Of a DNA stretch of 64,000 bases, positions 46,683-59,611 are shown piece by piece. Made by a program: the position numbers and the translations under genes. The stretch is from Terebella lapidaria (Eukaryota > Annelida > Polychaeta > Terebellida > Terebellidae), in the NCBI GenBank assembly GCA_949152475.1, contig OX424555.1, positions 63,717,977-63,781,976 on the forward strand. Reading direction: 5' to 3'. The first letter of the stretch is position 1. Each line of letters starts with the position of its first letter. The notes beneath the pieces are model-generated. The model searched no databases, was not told the origin of the DNA, and worked only from the letters and a program-made list of their open reading frames with translations.

Positions 46683-47935
46683 CTTAGAGCCGTATGCTGA
46701 TCTCACATTTTGGTGAAAGGTAACTTCCAACTGAGAGTGTATTTTGTTCAGGGTTCGTTAAAATATACTTTTCAAAGTTTGAGTTGGTATGCTCATTGGT
46801 ATTTTGATTACTACTTTCTACAGAGTACTCTTTCATCTGAAGCTCACCTACATTTCCTATACATCGCTGTGTCTGTCACTATGGATATGTAATTCGATTT
46901 ACTTTCCAATTGTATAATATGTGGTGCAGGGATGGGGTCAAATACATATTACGCACAAAAAAATATAAGCTACGTACCAAATATATCAAATACAGACCTC
47001 AAATACAAATTCAAAAATGCCAGTATTGAAATTGTCAGATACAAATACGTGATTTAATGTATTTCAAATACAAGTATAAATACACATACGTATTTGACCC
47101 CATCCCTGATGTGGTGATCAGTGTCATCGAACTAACATAGTGGACTCTTTACCAAGTGTACATTTCTCTTTTGTTTGTTTGCAAATCACAAAATTTAAAT
47201 GTGCCGTTGAAACAGGGTGTTAACATGAAGCTCAACCAAATAGTCTTGTAATAAAAGCATTTTGTTTCATTCAGTAGACCCTGATAGACAGATGAGGAAC
47301 CACCGGGCTGTACATGGATAAACTCAGCTCATGGCCTACTTGTCACGTTTACAGTCAATAGCACCTGTATCATCACTTGCATGAAATCGTAGTGCTATAA
47401 TGAATTGGTAAGCGCTACATGTCACGACTCATTGCGTCGGATACTGGGTTGTGCATCTCGAATTCGTCGGCATTGGGCATAATGTAATCTATGTTTAATT
47501 AATCGAATTGTTTTTGAGAATACACCTCCAGTGCAGTAATGAGATCCGGAGATGCACCTTCTCATCGCATATCATGCGCAATCTCGATATAGTAGGATAG
47601 TCCAGATTGTCTGAAATCCCAAATTGTCTAAAATTCATTGGCTATATGTATTGTTTGCATCAAGTAGGCTATACAATAAAATACAAAACTATGTGTTTAT
47701 TTGACTATAAACCATGTTCTTCGTAGTTTTCTGTGTACACTTATCGAAAGTATTCCTGAAGGGACCTACTAGGCTCCCTTTAACTTTTCTTTCATATCGG
47801 CCGCTGGAAGGGACCTACAAGTTCACTCTGATTGGGAGTGAGTATCGAGCATACCGACTTCTACGGAAAGTTTGGTTGAAAGGGTTACTTTTCGGAAAGT
47901 ATGGTTTAAGTGTGAAATCAGCATACGGCCCTTAG
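46683..47935. mobile_element. Possible 1.25-kb element with inverted ends, interrupted by a hAT MITE
   Basis: CTTAGAGCCGTATGCTGATC (46683 on) and the complement of the right side, CTAAGGGCCGTATGCTGATT (ending about 47935), form inverted repeats extending through TCACA. A further related end (GGATCAGCACTCGGCCCTAA) lies at 48047-48066, and related sequence lies at 46500-46600, so more than one insertion of the same family is probably involved. No coding sequence is recognised. Confidence 0.45.
46927..47108. mobile_element. hAT-type MITE, 182 bp, with intact target duplication
   Basis: Terminal inverted repeats CAGGGATGGGGTCAAATAC and, at the right, GTATTTGACCCCATCCCTG. Perfect 8-bp target-site duplication ATGTGGTG at 46919-46926 and 47109-47116. 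The CAGGG start and the 8-bp duplication are hallmarks of hAT elements. The interior is made of AAATAC-type repeats and has no coding capacity. Confidence 0.9.
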
Positions 47936-48279
47936 TTTTCACTTGAAATTTGGACTTCGAAAGGGCTACTTTCTCAGATAGTAAGTTGTCAGCACCAGAA
48001 AAGTGCTACTAAAGCTAAACTTTCACGAAAGTATGGCTAAAGTGAAGGATCAGCACTCGGCCCTAATTCCTGAATCCGCCCAATGATGTGTGTTTTGTTG
48101 AGCTTGCCCTGGGATTACCTCAAATGTCTGAAAGCAAGTAATGTGCACGACAAAGTGTGTCAGTTGATCTTATGAAACGTAACTACTGATCATGGCCGAG
48201 TTTGGTTAGGATTATAAAGGTGATGAGATATTCAAGTTTAACGTGCCGGGTAGTTGTATTGCCGTTTCATCTAGTTTTT

Positions 48280-48935
48280 AGGTTACCGCACCTATGGTCC
48301 GATAACCTATTGTCATGGTGTTGCGTCCGTCCACATCTTTATCTTTAAAGTTTACGGTCGGATCTGAAATTTTGCACAAAAATATCTTTAAATATTTCAA
48401 GAGGGGGTATTTTTTTAAGGTTTTTTTTTTTTTATTTTTCGCATTGTTTTTAACAATGGCGGCAATTTTCGAAAAAAAACGGCCAATTTCTGACCATTGT
48501 GATATGTATAAGTTTCGTTATCTTTGCATGTTGAATCGCGCACGTCTGCGTGTGGCGACCATTTTCGTTTTTGTCATGTTAAATTCTACTATGCTTTATA
48601 ATGGGGCACATTATGCCTAATATCTCGCTTTGTAGAATTCAATAGTGGACACATAGGGAATGATATATGTTGAGTATTGTCTTGAATTTGACATTTGACC
48701 TCATTTTCAAAGTCAGTGCACACAATGGCTAATATCTGGCTTATTATCGACTACACGATCAAAATATCCGATCAAATTATATTAAAATCTAAGGAATCAA
48801 TAATTATTTATTGTGAATATATAGGAAATTGTGTATACCGAATATTGTCATGACCTTGATATTGAAGACATATGACCTCATGTTCAGGGTCACAGGACAA
48901 AATGGCTAATATCTCGTTTATGACCGACTTTACAA
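48280..48935 (+). mobile_element. Family II element, 3'-truncated
   Basis: After a TTTTT run the 5' end AGGTTACCGCACCTATGGTC, then the usual AT-rich part and two core repeats (CTTGAATTTGACATTTGACC, TGACCTTGATATTGAAG). The third repeat breaks off at ACTTTACAACTTG near 48938, just before MITE family A copy 2. Confidence 0.75.
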
Positions 48936-48976
48936 CTTGTTTTTCTTTGTTCACCGGATATATTATGGTATTCGGT

Positions 48977-49455
48977 TTTGAAGCTACTACCTTCGAATGT
49001 ATGCAATATATTTTTCAAACCTAAATTTTTGTGCAACACATCTAATGCAAGATAACAGAAGGTATGCTCAATGATTTTGACGATTATAATTGTCCAAGTT
49101 GTCTTTTCATCCGTTTTATTACACATTTTGTAGCGGTTTTGTATATAAACAATTGAAGTGTATCCATCAAACCTGAATGTAAACAAATGCCCGAATCGCG
49201 CTCAAAAGTCGACATCGAGTACATATTTCAGTTTGTATCTGCATATATAGTGTAGTTATGAGAAAATAATCAGTGATATACCATGATGTACATCTATTTT
49301 GCACTTCTATGGATACAGTTCTGTATTTACGCGTGAACCGCCTGTTCAAATCAGCAAAATTTGATGGGAATATGTCTCATTCAGATAATTTAGCATGTTT
49401 AATATGAAATATAGTTTACAAAAATATTGACTGGTTCCGAAGGCAGTTGCTTTAA
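48977..49455 (-). mobile_element. TTAA-flanked MITE family A, copy 2
   Basis: Left end TTGAAGCTACTACCTTCGAA (degenerate), right end CGAAGGCAGTTGCTTTAA with TTAA at 49452-49455. The interior matches copy 3 in the same orientation (GAATGTAAACAAATGCCC, AAGTCGACATCGAGTA) and copy 1 inverted. Confidence 0.7.
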
Positions 49456-49725
49456 TGAAAGACGAATCAACTCCTAAGTCCACTGATTGCATATCACATT
49501 AATGAATATATTACCGTGTACACGTATACTTGCACGAATATGGGAATGTGACAAAAACACACTTCTATATTTATAAATTTACGAACAGTACCCCCAATTT
49601 GCAGTACCCCATCACTTGATGGAGTTCTCACAATTCACTTTGATTAATAGCCCCGTGGAATGCCATATCGAACTTTTGGTGGAGAATGATATGATGAAAC
49701 TCGGGTATTTTTGTTGTCTTTGTTG

Positions 49726-49812
49726 AAAATCAGACGGGTTGAAATTTACGAGGCAGTAAATCTTGAAGAACTTGAAAAGGATGGCTCAATATTCAATATG
49801 ATCCAGGACTAA
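49726..49812 (+). pseudogene. Paralogue of the terminal exon at 41708-41806
   Basis: Reads KIRRVEIYEAVNLEELEKDG and ends in TAA at 49810. Against the other copy there are length differences, and both are multiples of three (two residues gained before IYEA, one lost in EELEK), so the reading frame was kept. The acceptor dinucleotide seen at the other copy (GTAG) is GTTG here, so this copy may be dead. Similarity continues after the stop for about 70 bp (GAATGAAGTTCC, TTTCGGACTAG). Confidence 0.45.
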
Positions 49813-49944
49813 CCTGATTCTGAATGAAGTTCCGATAGAGCGGATATTTTCATCATATAGTGTCTTCGTGGTCTTTCGGACTAGCACAAAAAAACATCAA
49901 TGTATTTTAAATTCTGGTAACGTCATGTTCAGAACAAAACCTCA

Positions 49945-50085
49945 AATGAATTTGGCAATAACTTTGTTCAGGATTGTCCGATCAATTTGAAAGTTTATAT
50001 GTTTCCATTTGGCAAAAAAAATCATATTTTCCCACCAAATTTCAGATTTCCATCTTGAAAACTGAAACAGTTGGCAATCTACCCC
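49945..50085 (+). repeat. Diverged copy of the 22430-22945 repeat unit
   Basis: AATAACTTTGTTCAGGATTG, CGATCAATTTGAAAG, CATCTTGAAAACTGAA in the same order as at 22800-22930. Confidence 0.55.
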
Positions 50086-51457
50086 AATGCTCGCCCAAAT
50101 GTTTCAAAAACCATATATTGAATGACAACTTTGGTCTTAGACCACTCTTAAAATATCACCTCTTTAAAATCTGTCATTGAAATATAATATATATCATCCA
50201 AGTTATCTGTTATATGTTCCTCCGTCACATTCATGTATGCACGCAAAGACATCATCAAAAACTCAAAACGTCGAATTGTGAACTATCAGAATATTTGATT
50301 ATTTTGGGGCAAAAAGCTCCGAACTTGAATATTTTCAAATTTGCACGGACAATTAAGGATTGCGAACAATAATACGATTGGCATGCAATATGGTTGAGGA
50401 TTCGGTGTTGTTCAACATCAGTTGCATCGCGGCCAGTTATTTCAATGTGTTTCACCAATGTAACACGAATTGGTGAGATAATAACAAATATGCTACATTT
50501 CTATACTTGTTGGTAAAATTTGTCTATTTTCATTTACCAAAATAAACCTCGTGGTGTCGTTTTTAGATAATACATACGGTAAGATACATACGGTAGTACA
50601 CACATGTCTTCTTTTGAAGGCGTATTGTGATGATACTCTCAGGATGGACTAAGACAATGGTCTGTCTTTTTACATACTTTGACCCTACTGTATGTTATAC
50701 AATCTACCAATACTGTATAATGTATGTTATACAAACTATCAATAAACAAACTGCTTCATTACTAAACGTAACTACTTCCCTACGCAACCATTAGCCGATG
50801 AGTGTGTCGTTAAAACATTTACCACGATATTAAAACCTGCCTAACAAAAACACGAAATGGGGACGCCAGGGCAAACGAGGGACAGAGCGAGATGTATTCT
50901 CAATCAGCCTGTGACTTCATGTTTCAGCAGTAGGCCTAAAGATTCAACTATCGTGCAGTGGTCTATAATCAATCGCTCCTACAGAGAGTACTAGAGACTC
51001 TTTTGTTAGGCCTTTTTAAGATGCTGAGAAAGAATTATTGTTTTCATGTGTTAAAAATCATCAAATGTATGTAACATTTATGCTTTAAATATCACCATAA
51101 TTGAATATTATATATTTATATTATATGTGTATGAAACCACATATTACCACCCACACAAATACAGCGAGATCATGACGCCAAAAGAACATCTAAAGTGAAA
51201 AGGATAAAAACATGGGAGGCAACATCATATACTTCCCACACTCTTGGATCGTAGCACCAGATCAAAAGTACCACGTTATGATGGAGAACAAAGCTGAAAC
51301 ATCAGACGAGTATTGAAACATTCACTGAGTATCGCTATTCTGGAGAATCCACTTCATCTTGTGGGAGATCTTATTCAATATACTTTGATGTCCCGCCCAA
51401 TTTGGGGTTGAGTATTGATACAAGATTAATCTTTCTGGTATTTACATCTTTTTTTTT
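50086..51457. other. No gene or recognised repeat
   Basis: AT-rich DNA. A short local repeat of AAGATACATACGGTA lies near 50570-50600, and ATACTGTA/TATGTTATACAA is repeated near 50690-50740. Confidence 0.45.
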
Positions 51458-53538
51458 ACTGTGGTACACTGTGCTGTTCTGTGGTCTGTACTGTGGTACA
51501 CTGTACTGTTCTATGGTCAGTGTGCTATGGTACACTGTACCGTTCTGTGGCCAGTGTACTGTGGTACACTGTACCGTTCTGTGGCCAGTGTACTGTGGTA
51601 CACTGTGCTGTTCTGTGGTATGTACTGTGGTACACTGTGCTGTTCTGTGGTACACTGTACTGTTCTGTGGCCAGTGTGCTATGGTACACTGTACTGTTCT
51701 GTGGCCAGTGTACTGTGGTACACTGTGCTGTTCTGTGGCCAGTGTACTGTGGTACACTGTGCTGTTCTGTGGTCTGTACTGTGGTACACTGTACTGTTCT
51801 ATGGTCAGTGTGCTATGGTACACTGTACCGTTCTGTGGCCAGTGTACTGTGGTACACTGTGCTGTTCTGTGGTCTGTACTGTGGTACACTGTACTGTTCT
51901 ATGGTCAGTGTGCTATGGTACACTGTACCGTTCTGTGGCCAGTGTACTGTGGTACACTGTGCTGTTCTGTGGCCAGTGTACTGTGGTACACTGTACCGTT
52001 CTGTGGCCAGTGTACTGTGGTACACTGTGCTGTTCTGTGGCCAGTGTACTGTGGTACACTGTGCTGTTCTGTGGTCTGTACTGTGGTACACTGTACTGTT
52101 CTATGGTCAGTGTGCTATGGTACACTGTACCGTTCTGTGGCCAGTGTACTGTGGTACACTGTGCTGTTCTGTGGTCTGTACTGTGGTACACTGTACTGTT
52201 CTATGGTCAGTGTGCTATGGTACACTGTACCGTTCTGTGGCCAGTGTACTGTGGTACACTGTGCTGTTCTGTGGCCAGTGTACTGTGGTACACTGTACCG
52301 TTCTGTGGCCAGTGTACTGTGGTACACTGTACTGTTCTATGGTCAGTGTGCTATGGTACACTGTACCGTTCTGTGGCCAGTGTACTGTGGTACACTGTAC
52401 CGTTCTGTGGCCAGTGTACTGTGGTACACTGTGCTGTTCTGTGGTCTGTACTGTGGTACACTGTGCTGTTCTGTGGTCTGTACTGTGGTACACAGTACTG
52501 TTCTATGGTCAGTGTGCTATGGTACACTGTACTGTTCTGTGGCCAGTGTACTGTGGTACACTGTACCGTTCTGTGTCCAGTGTACTGTGGTACACTGTGC
52601 TGTTCTGTGGTCTGTACTGTGGTACACTGTGCTGTTCTGTGGTCTGTACTGTGGTACACTGTGCTGTTCTGTGGTCTGTACTGTGGTACACAGTACTGTT
52701 CTATGGTCAGTGTGCTATGGTACACTGTACTGTTCTGTGGCCAGTGTACTGTGGTACACTGTACCGTTCTGTGGCCAGTGTACTGTGGTACACTGTGCTG
52801 TTCTGTGGTCTGTACTGTGGTACACTGTGCTGTTCTGTGGTCTGTACTGTGGTACACAGTACTGTTCTATGGTCAGTGTGCTATGGTACACTGTACTGTT
52901 CTGTGGCCAGTGTACTGTGGTACACTGTACCGTTCTGTGTCCAGTGTACTGTGGTACACTGTGCTGTTCTGTGGTCTGTACTGTGGTACACTGTGCTGTT
53001 CTGTGGTACACTGTACTGTTCTGTGGCCAGTGTGCTATGGTACACTGTACTGTTCTGTGGCCAGTGTACTGTGGTACACTGTGCTGTTCTGTGGCCAGTG
53101 TACTGTGGTACACTGTGCTGTTCTGTGGTCTGTACTGTGGTACACTGTACTGTTCTATGGTCAGTGTGCTATGGTACACTGTACCGTTCTGTGGCCAGTG
53201 TACTGTGGTACACTGTGCTGTTCTGTGGCCAGTGTACTGTGGTACACTGTACCGTTCTGTGGCCAGTGTACTGTGGTACACTGTACTGTTCTATGGTCAG
53301 TGTGCTATGGTACACTGTACCGTTCTGTGGCCAGTGTACTGTGGTACACTGTACCGTTCTGTGGCCAGTGTACTGTGGTACACTGTGCTGTTCTGTGGTC
53401 TGTACTGTGGTACACTGTGCTGTTCTGTGGTCTGTACTGTGGTACACAGTACTGTTCTATGGTCAGTGTGCTATGGTACACTGTACTGTTCTGTGACCAG
53501 TGTACTGTGGTACACTTTACTGTTGTGTGGTCAGTGTC
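51458..53538. repeat. Minisatellite, 2.1 kb, units of 34 and 32 bp
   Basis: About 60 copies of GTGGTACACTGTGCTGTTCT followed by GTGGCCAGTGTACT (34 bp) or GTGGTCTGTACT (32 bp), with few substitutions (GTACCG, CTATGGTCAGTGTGCTATG variants) and a few shorter units. Each 34-bp junction holds the inverted repeat CAGTGTAC-TGTG-GTACACTG. Longer blocks recur identically (51637-51840 equals 52998-53190), so a higher-order structure exists. Reading frames of 671-722 codons are open in all three plus frames, because the unit lacks stops in every frame and its length is not a multiple of three. That argues against translation. Confidence 0.95.
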
Positions 53539-55772
53539 CTTAGAGGAAGATTGGCCATGGAATATTGTCTCGAAGTTTGAGAGCAAAATCATTGTGTCAT
53601 GTTTTCAGGTTAATATGGCATGTCAGTGATTTCTTGATAAGTAAGGCTGTAATCATTTCACCACAACAATTTACCCATGGCGTTAGAATCTGAATCAATA
53701 AATTGAAAATAATAATTCAATAATATATTTCTAGCATACGAGTGGATTCCTGCAAAATGTTGTGCGAAAATATCAGCACAATGCACATTGACTACAGCAC
53801 TGATGTTATAATAATTCAAATTCTAATCATTTACTGGAATGTAAGTATTATATCAACCTAGTGCCACCAACCCAACAAGATTTTGATGATGACAATACCA
53901 CACCTACCACGCCCGAATATATGGCCATATGTTTATTGGTCACATACGTTGAATTGCTCGATGGGACGATTCGGCCGTTATGATAAAATGTCGCTCGGCT
54001 GTCGGAATGGAGGCGTCATCGGTACCTTTATGACACGAACAGTAACTAAGTTGACCTGTTATGATTTAGATGATAAAACAGCTTTCATCTGGTCTCCACA
54101 TTTGGTTATCCCGGATGATGTCAATCACCAGTGGCTCTAAAGTTTTCTTTCGAAATTAAAGAGAACAATTCATGATATGATCTAAATAAAAACTTGAGCA
54201 AGTGTATGGTGAAACACCCACACTCGATCATGGAATTATGAACAAAGTACTGGACAGTACTGTAGTGAAGTCATGTCGACACATCGGATCACGGAAACAC
54301 TGAGACAGTGTAATACATGATTTATGAACGTGATGTATCCGTGAAGAAATATTTCAATTTTATGAATAAACAGTTGATAATGTATTGGAGTAAAACTAGT
54401 GGAAAGAAATCACAATGTAACAATATTTGACTGCAGTACGCATCTATTATGCTCGGTTTTTATCTTTCCAGGAAATGTTTCGTATTTTTATCGTGCATTT
54501 TATCCGTTCAGAACAAGTCACTTCGTATGATCTTTCATGGCTACAAAATTGGTTCCAGAAGAGGGAAGATTCCTCAGACCTAGACCGCTAAATGCAACAG
54601 CATATATATATGCGAGGTTTTGTAGCTAACTATTATTCCCATAGACGACTTATTTCGATCCCCGTGTATTTGACTCAACACAGATGTATACACGAGTGTA
54701 CCGGGTTATTGAATTGAGACAACATACTTATATGACGTGTATGATTATCTTGTTTAAGAAACCCATGTCAACAAAACTATATCTTTGTGTTGATAGCTTA
54801 CAGATCCAATTACAATGAATTCACTAGACTAAACATCGTCCCGATGCAGTAATGTTGTATTTAGCCTGGTAGCTATAACAAGAATTAAATGACTATCATC
54901 ATGATACCGTTGATACATGTAAATGTAAGAAGACGAACAATGAATTTGTTGAACATAAAACTTCGTGAATTCACTTCACGATGTTTGTTCACTCTTTCTG
55001 GAAGCCATTATCAAATCATCAGGTGATATAATGAATATCCTTACGGGTTTCGGGTCTTGTCTGACAATCGAAATTCAAATCGGTTTGCGGTTACCAGAAA
55101 CCTACAATACCTTATGAGTTTCTATGTTACGATATACTTACCTGCAAAAGGTCATTGATCTAAATGTGACAGGTGGTATAGTAGCATGTAGATGTCCTTA
55201 CATTGATAATATTATTTCACATGTGCGGTAACTATGAAAGGAACCCCAATATTTAGCAGACATTTTCTTCTATATTCCTGGTTGTGGTGGGGAGTTGTCA
55301 TTGAGTGAGCAGTGCATGACTCGTCAAATTGTTTATTCTTCTTAACTTACATTATGATGAACACACTAGTGAATGAAATTAAATTTCATGGCCTGAACGC
55401 AACTATTGTAGATTCGTTAAACATTAATGTTTTATAGAATAGACAAATTTCTATATTGCATGATTTATAACAGCTCTGTGTCTCAGAGTAGTCGGTAAAT
55501 AGAGACATCACGAGACCTGTTGACAAGAGGCTTTGTATGAAGTCATTATGTTCCACTGGATTTGTATTACCATGCATTCGGTTGATCGATTGATGTAATG
55601 GGAAAAAGTGGATGGGACTCTCTATTCGTATTCTGAGACCCCCATCCAAGATACGTATAATGCACAGTCAATGAGTGCTACGAGTCGATTCCTTCTATAG
55701 CAAACCCTTTCAATCTGCGAATAATGACAAGCGGGAAAATGCATAGCGTAGTGCGTTTTATTATGTGGGTTT
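53539..55772. other. No gene recognised
   Basis: AT-rich DNA. The frame 53883-54140 (85 codons, NCSMGRFGRYDKMSLGCRNG) looks less random than most but matches no family I know. Confidence 0.4.
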
Positions 55773-56008
55773 TTAACTGATCATGATCCTATCAACAGCG
55801 ACGTTGGTAAAAGTTTCCGACGTCTTCAGGTACACAGAGTGTCGCGAAAGTTCGCGACCTTTGTTGAGGATAATCTCCATTATTAGACCTAGACATTGAA
55901 ACATTGTGTCATCCACCAATCCACTATCTACATGTAATACCGTTCTTATAAACGCATTTTCTAAATGACGTCCGATATCATACTGGTTTGGCGTCACTTG
56001 ATGAAGCT
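55773..56008 (-). CDS. Candidate terminal exon, unidentified
   Basis: On the minus strand an acceptor-like AACTGTTTTCAG is followed by a 78-residue frame: GRHLENAFIRTVLHVDSGLV, then LGLIMEIILNKGRELSRHSV, ending at a stop. AATAAA follows about 20 bp later (complement of 55757-55762). The upstream minus-strand stretch 56080-56290 has another frame of similar flavour (ELLTEMSTEVKSLIRNAGHT) broken by stops. This could be a decayed gene or transposon remnant. No domain is recognised. Confidence 0.2.
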
Positions 56009-59000
56009 CTGAAAACAGTTCCTGTTATGTCAAACATCTCGCGACACCAAGCGTCAAGTAGCCATGGGAAAATTAACCGGTATCAAAAGATGTTGCCGAT
56101 GCGTGACAGCCTGGATAAATGAAGTTCATTAGCACGAATACCGAGGTATGGCCCGCATTCCTAATCAATGACTTCACTTCTGTGCTCATTTCAGTTAGTA
56201 ATTCTACGGTGTTCCTTTTGTCCGAGTGCTAGGTTGAATCGCTTGACCTGCTCCCAATCGTTTGACAAACAAGGCTGTTGATTCTTCCAGTGTATTCCAT
56301 GACGTGTTATCATTCAGATTCAGCCGTTCGTTCGATGGTTTGACCTTGTTTCCGTGGCATTGTATTGATGGAATCCTGATTCGTCCTCTTCATCGCCACA
56401 GGTCATAACGATGTATGTGTTACTTTCACTTGGTAACGTTATTGAAATGGTATAAAGCTTGCACCAAAATGTAGTTGGGATCAAATACGTACTTTTAGCT
56501 CGTGGGCAAAATGGCTACGTGTTGGAATAGAGCTTGCTCGCGCTAATCTGCGTGCACCTTACGGGTGCATTTTGGCCACGAAGTCAATCTGGAATCGCTA
56601 CATAGAACAATATTGTGTATTACAATTGTCTTGCTCCAATTCAATTTAGATGAATAGAGATGGCAGTTGAACTGGTACAAAACAGATACAATACATCAAA
56701 TACATTTTGTGTTATAAATTTTTCATGAATGTTTTCTATATACAGTGGGCTGGTCGGGATTACATAAATTGTCTTACCAACATATCTATTGAAAGTTCGC
56801 ACTAAAACCCTGCCCTAATTCAGTGGTGGGTTACCTGTCCTACTTCAGTAACACAGTCACCGGATATGTAGGTCTATCGTCCTCAACCACAGGCATGACT
56901 TAAACTCAGTACCAATTGTCCACAATGTATGACTAGCAGAGTATATGTCTTTTTCGCGTACCAATGTCATCGAGAAACCAGTCGTGAGACCGCATTCCAC
57001 GCAGAGCAAAGGCGAGGGAACCTTTCCTATTCTGCATAAGTGGTAGGAATCATACCTTTTATCTGTGGTGGGAAAATCATACAGGTGATACAAAAGCCCC
57101 CTCTACATTTTGTAACAGGCACATTCCACCGAGACAACCTCTCCTATTATGCATATGTGACTTGGAGCCAGTCTAATATATATCAGTGGGGAGCCCTCCT
57201 CTACACTCGTAACAACAGGCAGATGTCATGTACGACCATGCATCAGTGTAATACATGCATAACGTTTCCAGTTCAACAACTGAGATACGACTATACAAGC
57301 TTTTGTCTTGACCAATACATTATTTATAAAAAAAAATCCAGGAAAAAACGCCAAATTGTATCGTTTGCAAAAATGTATGCCTGAACATTTCGTGTCTGTA
57401 AAACTGCCGTTTCTGCTGATGGTACATATTGTTCTCCTGTCATTCATCAGATACGATGAGTTGCCTTCACCTATAGGTTTTGTGATAGATTTATTGCACA
57501 TTACGATACGAGAATTCCTACCTGGAACTCGAGCCCACATTTTCAGTCAAGCTCGATGTACGGATTTTCGTCAGAATGGGAGCCATCACCTCATTGTTCA
57601 CCTGAATCTGAAAAACTAACAAGGACCAAAGTGTTACTTGCAGGAATATGTCATAAAAGTAAAATATATTGGATGTGTAAGATATGTTTGATATTAGGTT
57701 TTTATTTATAACGTGAAAAGATCGATAGAGGATCGATAGACATAATATATAATGCCTCACGAAGTTGACTAAATGCAGATTTCCTGTAAAGTGGTTCGGT
57801 ATTTCCAATTTGGTGTTATTAGTTAACCTCATTTCACGGTATCACGATTGTATTCTCTCTTGAATGCACTGCGCTTTCCGATGTGAAATTCCCCGATATT
57901 TCGATCGGACGTTCGTTACTCTTTGGCCCTGTAAACCATTCAGTTCAATCTGTATAAAGGCCTGCCCATGACTGCATCGAGGGATTTTTTCTATTTCTTG
58001 ATACTTCGAGATATATGAGCAAATATCATTCCAATCATCGATATACTCTCTCTTCTACAAACTTGTACATTCCCTGTAAATAAATATTTTCGTGTTTGTT
58101 TAAGAATTCTGGAATCACGAAATGTTACGCATGACATTCAAGAGAGCACCGGCGATATATTCGTACGGACTCGATCAAACATAATGACTAAATTGGAGCT
58201 GTGAACGCAAAACAATGGCGGGTACTGGCTGAGTTTTAAAATGGCAAATAAATGAAAAAAGACATATGCATGCCGTGCATGTGATAGATGTCAAGTTTCA
58301 AGGAATATGCAGATTTATATATATGCTCATTTTGTGGCTCTTTGTGTGTTGCTGGCAAGGTGACAATGACGTTTGACTGATCGCTCAGTCCACTATACAT
58401 GCATTATTGTTGATTGATGACATTGTAGGATTGTATAATATAATATGATGATTGATTGATATAAATCAATTCATAGCGGTTCCTGGGTTTTTTTTTATTC
58501 CAGTGTGTGTAGATATGCGCAAAGCTTGGTCATTCGTGAATATCGCGTCTCGTTTTCTCGCATGAAAATGATCTGACTCGTCACTGTAGTAGAGCGAGCC
58601 CTCATTGAAAAGTATTTATCTGAGAAGAATAATCAATGCACTTACAAATTGCCCGAGGAATGATCTCACGAGAGACGCTGAAACAAACTGGAATGTTGAA
58701 TCAGTGTCCTAATAACATATTGAGTAGGACATTTCCCTCCTTTCTGAATTACATTTAAGTGTTACAATGATGTTTTCAATGCATCAGTATGGTTGAAGCA
58801 ATTCCCATCTCCCCCAAACTTCGCAAACATTTAACACGCAACAGTCCTGTCTGAGCACTTGAATCTAGAATACCATATTGCGTAATCAGTCAGCCGGTAC
58901 TGTGGGGAGAACCGGCTGAACGCTGGTTCTGTGTGAATACAGGCGTGATGGCCGACATGTAAGATTGTCTCCGCCAGAAATGAGGCTGTATTGTGGCCAA

Positions 59001-59611
59001 TGATAAGTAATTAACATAACAAATATCACTATCAGTTGCATAAACAAGTACTTTTTAGAAATAAGTTAACTTGAAGTGAGCAATATGAACACATTATTAC
59101 AATATTGTTCAAAGTTCGGCTGATGAGTGTGTTTTGGCAAAATGTTATGGAATAGTTCACAAAACAATGAAATTTGATTGAACAAAAGCTGGTCATGATG
59201 CAATTAGCTGACAGAAGACAAAAACGATATGTGATGAAAATCAAATCTGTTAGGTGTTGGCATAACACATGTGCATATGTGCTAGTTAATCTGCATAATA
59301 AAGATGCTCGGCCGGGTCTGGGTGATGGCATCGCCGGTTTGGTGTTTTTTTCGCCATTGAAAAATATTCAGATATCAGCTTTATGAATTAAACTGCCAGA
59401 ATACTTCAAAATAGAACCTAAATTCAGTACGACCTCGAATTTTACAATCAATACAATTACAATCAACCATGAAAAGACAAATCTGACAGTTTCAATGGAA
59501 TTGTGTGTCGTGGATGAACACTAAACATTATCCTAAACATTTGTGATAGCAGTGTTGTTAGATATAAAATTCGATGCAGGTAATACCATTAGATAGATCA
59601 ATTTACTAGTA
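56009..59611. other. No gene recognised
   Basis: AT-rich DNA with overlapping frames on both strands at 56857-57540 (none recognisable) and a 9-bp hairpin TCAGCCGGT/ACCGGCTGA at 58890-58919. At about 56890-57010 the minus strand holds an exon-like frame (VPSPLLCVECGLTTGFSMTL) between a TTATGCAG acceptor and a donor-like CCG|GTGAC, without any known match. Confidence 0.4.

Noticed and set aside
51458..53538. CRISPR-like array
   Set aside because: There are no unique spacers. The whole unit is repeated with minor variants, and the genome is eukaryotic.
51402..53629. Reading frames of 671-722 codons on the plus strand
   Set aside because: They are minisatellite translation. All three frames are open at once, so the openness reflects unit composition and not protein coding.
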